NCBI GenBank assembly: GCA_001929475.1
Contig: LXFE01000720.1
Location: forward strand, 1-10,582
Length of the DNA stretch: 10,582 bases
Source of the DNA: Neolecta irregularis DAH-3
Lineage: Eukaryota; Ascomycota; Neolectomycetes; Neolectales; Neolectaceae
Direction: 5' to 3'
Positions 7,828 to 10,582 of the stretch are shown piece after piece. Position 1 is the first letter of the stretch. The number at the start of each line of letters is the position of its first letter. The notes under the pieces were generated by a model. That model had not been told where the DNA came from and ran no database searches. It was given only the letters and a program-made list of their open reading frames with translations. A program made the translations under genes and the position numbers.

Positions 7828-9759
7828 TTATTCGTATTTAACGCCATGCATTTCCAGTGCTTCTTGCGCAACTTGCATAGCCTTCAATACCCATTCCTCC
7901 TGCAACTTTAGTCCCACAACTTGAACTCCAACAGGCAACCCGTGCATTCTTTCCGCATGATAATTTTGAAACGCCCCTTTTTCGATTGCATTGCGCGGTC
8001 GAAAGGTTAGGGGTAGTTTATCCTTGATTGCATCGACTCTAGTGACGGGGAATACACCGGCGGAATAGTCGAGAAGGTTAAATAGCAAGCTATATCCGCA
8101 TGATGCTATCGAGTTTTTGAGACTGTTGTGGGGAAGGGCCGGAGTTGCGTTTGGAACAGTTAATAAAATGTCCAGGTCAGCTTCATTCCAAGCTTCCAGA
8201 AACGCTTGCCGATATTTTTCCCTTAGAATTATAAATATTGCATGAAAGAACTAGTACCTCTTGACGACCAAACCATTTTGTTCCTCCATATTTTGTTCGC
8301 GAAAGTTTTGTATCAAGTCGGCGTATACGGAATCTCCAAAAAGTCTGATCCAAAAACTCCAGATCCGACGAATCCAGTTGGGCAGACGAAGAACCCTCAT
8401 CAACTGCGAAACACCCGCGTCATTGTTCTCCCAGAATCTAAAAGGTCGCATAGCGACTTTACCACCGTCAGCCAAAAGTAATTGACTCGCTACTTCCAGG
8501 GCGTGCTTGCAAGATGGCGGGTAACTGTATATTTAGTTCTTTAGATAAGGAAAAATACAAAGGTACGATACTGTGGCCTTGAGCGGAAAGTGCGGATACA
8601 GTTTCTTCGAGCGCGCGGCTGCAGGCTGGTGACGCTATGACTACGCCTTTTTATTTAGAGATAAAACGAAGACTAGGCGATACCATCGTCTCGTAACACG
8701 CCAATTTTGAGTTTTTGGGGCAACTGAACGTCTCTCCATGGAATCGGTTCACAAGAAGCATCATAAGTCCACGGTTTCATATCGATAACGGCTTTCAAAA
8801 AGTATACTAGACTGTCCATGCTGCCTTGATCTCAGTACGGAGGTTTGCTTGTAGAGGAATATACGAGTCATGGGTGAATAACAGGCCTTTACGCCTTCTT
8901 GGCCGGGCATCTACTGGTTGGAGAATAGTAAATGAGATAAACTTACAGCACTGGCATTTCCCATTTTAGGGAATCGACCTGTTGAGCCTAATGTCAGTTG
9001 ATGATGGATCAGAGAGGATACATTTGATAGTATAGATACCAGCAAAGTGGGCGGGTATGCGAACAGAACCAGCAACATCGGTTCCTGAGACTGTCAGTTG
9101 CAAGATTTGCTAGATTGTTGTACCAACGCCGATGATGCTTCCTCCAGAGGCGATCAGAGCAGATTCGCCGCCTGAGGAACCGCCAGGAGAGTAATCTTTG
9201 TTATGAGGGTTGGTGGTGCGTCCCCATACATCGTTGTAGCTTTCAAACGATAACAATGTAATGGGAACATTGGTCTTGACGAATGGGACGGCTCCTGTAT
9301 GTCACGATGCAAGACGACATGGAGTGATTTACCTGCATCTTTGAGCAGTCTAACCAGCGGCGAGTCTTTAAGAGCAGGCTTAAAAGTCCAGGCGGAATAA
9401 CCGATGCAAGAATCATATCCAGCGATATTGATTGTATCTTTTAAACTGACCGGGACGCCAGCAAGACTTGTCTGGAGGTTTGTATTCTCCGCCCAGGTCT
9501 CTGCGTCCTTGACCATGATTTCTGTGAGACAATTTGTCTCTTTGTGGGCCTCGAGTGCCTTTTTTGTGTAGGCTACCAGAACGTCCTTGGGGAACCATTC
9601 GCCTTTTTTGATGAGATGGATCAACGCTTCTAGTGGAGAAGCGAGAATTTCGGCATCTCTGTCCGAGATGGAGGAATGATATATTGCAGGAAGATTGCTG
9701 ACGCGATTAGCACGCTCTGCCTTTTTCAAAGCGCATTTTCCGTGATGGTGAAACAACAT
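7828..9759 (-). CDS. Amidase-signature hydrolase, acetamidase/general amidase type, 9 exons
   Basis: The amidase-signature family hydrolyses carboxamides to acid and ammonia. Fungal acetamidase-type members free nitrogen from small amides, but the substrate here is unknown. Model: complement(join(7828..8221, 8258..8524, 8559..8646, 8684..8824, 8865..8910, 8947..8987, 9022..9084, 9124..9294, 9333..9759)), 1638 nt, 545 aa, a usual length. Visible motifs: TNCLTEI (75-81); LAGVPVSLKDT with Lys107; YSPGGSSGGESALIASGG with cis-Ser182; GVGTDVAGSVRIPAHFAGIY with nucleophile Ser206; YTIKCSTGRFPKMGN; HGLPVGVQVVG near the C-terminus. The Lys-Ser-Ser spacings (75 and 24) equal those of mammalian FAAH, so the triad is complete. 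Introns are 34-40 nt. The ATG at 9759 is the first in frame after an upstream TAG. No signal peptide is seen, so it is probably cytosolic. It is divergent from proline dehydrogenase. Confidence 0.93.
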
Positions 9760-9856
9760 GACGGGATATGGCGGGGTAGCAAATTTACAAATATTTAAAC
9801 TCTACCACCCTGATCCCGACTTGGAAAAAAAAAGGATTTATACCGCGAGGAAATCT
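9760..9856. promoter_or_regulatory. 97-bp bidirectional promoter, amidase / proline dehydrogenase
   Basis: The two start codons are separated by only 97 nt. The interval holds AT-rich AAATTTACAAATATTTAAA at 9780-9798, a run of nine or more A near 9825-9833, and TTTATA at 9837-9842, close to the proline dehydrogenase ATG. No clear GATA or CCGG-type nitrogen-control site was recognised. Confidence 0.55.
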
Positions 9857-10582
9857 ATGCTTGCGCTTTGTCGCGTTTGCACCCGCACAACACTACCGCA
9901 CCGATTTCCTGGAACTAGAATACGGCGTTTTGTTGATCTTGCCGACCATGCACAGCCGCAAAAATGGCGGCGGCAGACATACCGGCGATTTTGCTGGACT
10001 TTAGCAGCAGCAGCAACTGCTGGAGTTGCAGTTTCAATAAAAAGAGCATCAGATGTACCGGAGCCATTAACAGCGACTGAAAAAGAGTTTCAGGAATTAC
10101 TGCAGCCGCAACTTGCCAGTATGCCGCTGCATAAACTGCTGATCCGCGTTTTTGTACTCACGGCATGTCAGTCATCGCTGCTTATTCTGCTGGCAAGCAA
10201 TGTGATCCCCGTTTTGGATGCGCTTGGCCTGTCTTTTCTTTATATTCCACCTGTGCGGGTTACTTTCTACGAGCAGTTTTGCGGGTGAGTATATATGTTG
10301 CCTCCTGCTCATATACATAGCGGCTTCAACGAGTTTTCTCTCACTGACAAGCTAAACGGCCTTAAAGCAGCCCATATTTTGCCCTTTCTGTCGTACTCTA
10401 AGGAATATTCTTCCCGCCGGCTGTCCTCTGTCCAGTTTGCGGTCGAGGCCAAGGCCAACACCACTGCCATAGCCCTCGACATCGAACGGGTGGCGACAAA
10501 GTTTCCTGGTTGCTGCATTGCAGTCAAACCCACGGCAATCGTTTATCCAGAAGCCCTGCAGCATCTGGCGCAGGCCTTTCAC
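9857..10582 (+). CDS. PUT1: Mitochondrial proline dehydrogenase (Put1 type), 5' part
   Basis: Proline dehydrogenase is an FAD enzyme of mitochondria that oxidises proline to pyrroline-5-carboxylate, the first step of proline catabolism. Partial model: join(9857..10284, 10321..>10582), 230 codons, continuing beyond the window. The intron (36 nt) starts GTGAGT and ends CATAG. The start gives a basic, acid-free presequence (MLALCRVCTRTTLPHRFPGT), then a short hydrophobic stretch at about 47-61. The LPOQ-like region MPLHKLLIRVFVL...LLILLASNVIPVL and TFYEQFCGG (136-144) match the start of fungal Put1 proteins, followed by LKAAHILPFLSYSKEY and CIAVKPTA, which fit the first strands of the FAD-binding barrel. 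The catalytic C-terminal half is missing because the window ends. The open frame extends upstream to 9758 but the basic presequence favours the ATG at 9857. GC content appears higher than in the neighbouring genes. A Glu usual after TFYxQFCxG is replaced here by Phe. Confidence 0.8.

Noticed and set aside
8242-8485. Forward-strand open frames of 74-79 codons
   Set aside because: They are antisense to the long amidase exon (8258-8524), which matches the family throughout; they are shadow frames.
9758-9856. Upstream in-frame extension of the proline dehydrogenase start
   Set aside because: An ATG at 9758 opens the frame but it overlaps the amidase start codon, and the added residues do not look like a mitochondrial presequence. 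The ATG at 9857 does.

Overview
The window is nuclear DNA of an ascomycete fungus. It carries five protein genes, and every visible part of all five reads as intact once very short spliceosomal introns are removed by hand. No raw open frame covers a whole gene, so a plain ORF reading makes the region look like a set of broken fragments. I inferred 38 introns of 33-46 nt (most 34-40) from GT...AG borders, CTAAY or CTGAY-like branch sites 5-15 nt before the AG, frame restoration, and recovery of conserved family motifs across each junction. For the four complete genes the summed exon lengths divide exactly by three: 564, 4182, 876 and 1638 nt.

Layout, left to right: (1) 168-1078 (+), peptide methionine sulfoxide reductase A, 10 exons including 14-nt and 12-nt microexons. 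(2) 1202-5920 (-), an IQGAP/Rng2-type cytokinesis scaffold, 15 exons, about 1393 aa: CH domain, about ten IQ-like motifs, RasGAP-related domain and RasGAP C-terminal domain. (3) 5921-6633, a divergent promoter region with two perfect ACGCGT (MluI cell-cycle box) motifs on the IQGAP side. (4) 6634-7738 (+), a secreted protein resembling fungal lytic polysaccharide monooxygenase-like 'HSW' proteins, 7 exons, 291 aa, with a histidine immediately after the predicted signal-peptide cleavage site. (5) 7828-9759 (-), an amidase-signature hydrolase of the acetamidase/general amidase type, 9 exons, 545 aa, Ser-Ser-Lys triad intact. (6) 9857 to the window end (+), the 5' part of a mitochondrial proline dehydrogenase, divergent from the amidase across only 97 bp.

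Organism: the Rng2-like IQGAP, fungal acetamidase-type amidase and Put1-type proline dehydrogenase indicate Ascomycota. Many tiny introns, compact spacing and an IQGAP closer in length to the fission-yeast protein than to the longer ones I recall from most filamentous ascomycetes would suit an early-diverging lineage (Taphrinomycotina, for example something Neolecta-like). That placement is inference with low confidence. The genes do not form one pathway. The amidase and proline dehydrogenase both release nitrogen from organic sources and could share their promoter; the others are a repair enzyme, a cytokinesis scaffold and a secreted protein.

I see no RNA gene, transposon, CRISPR array or viral sequence.
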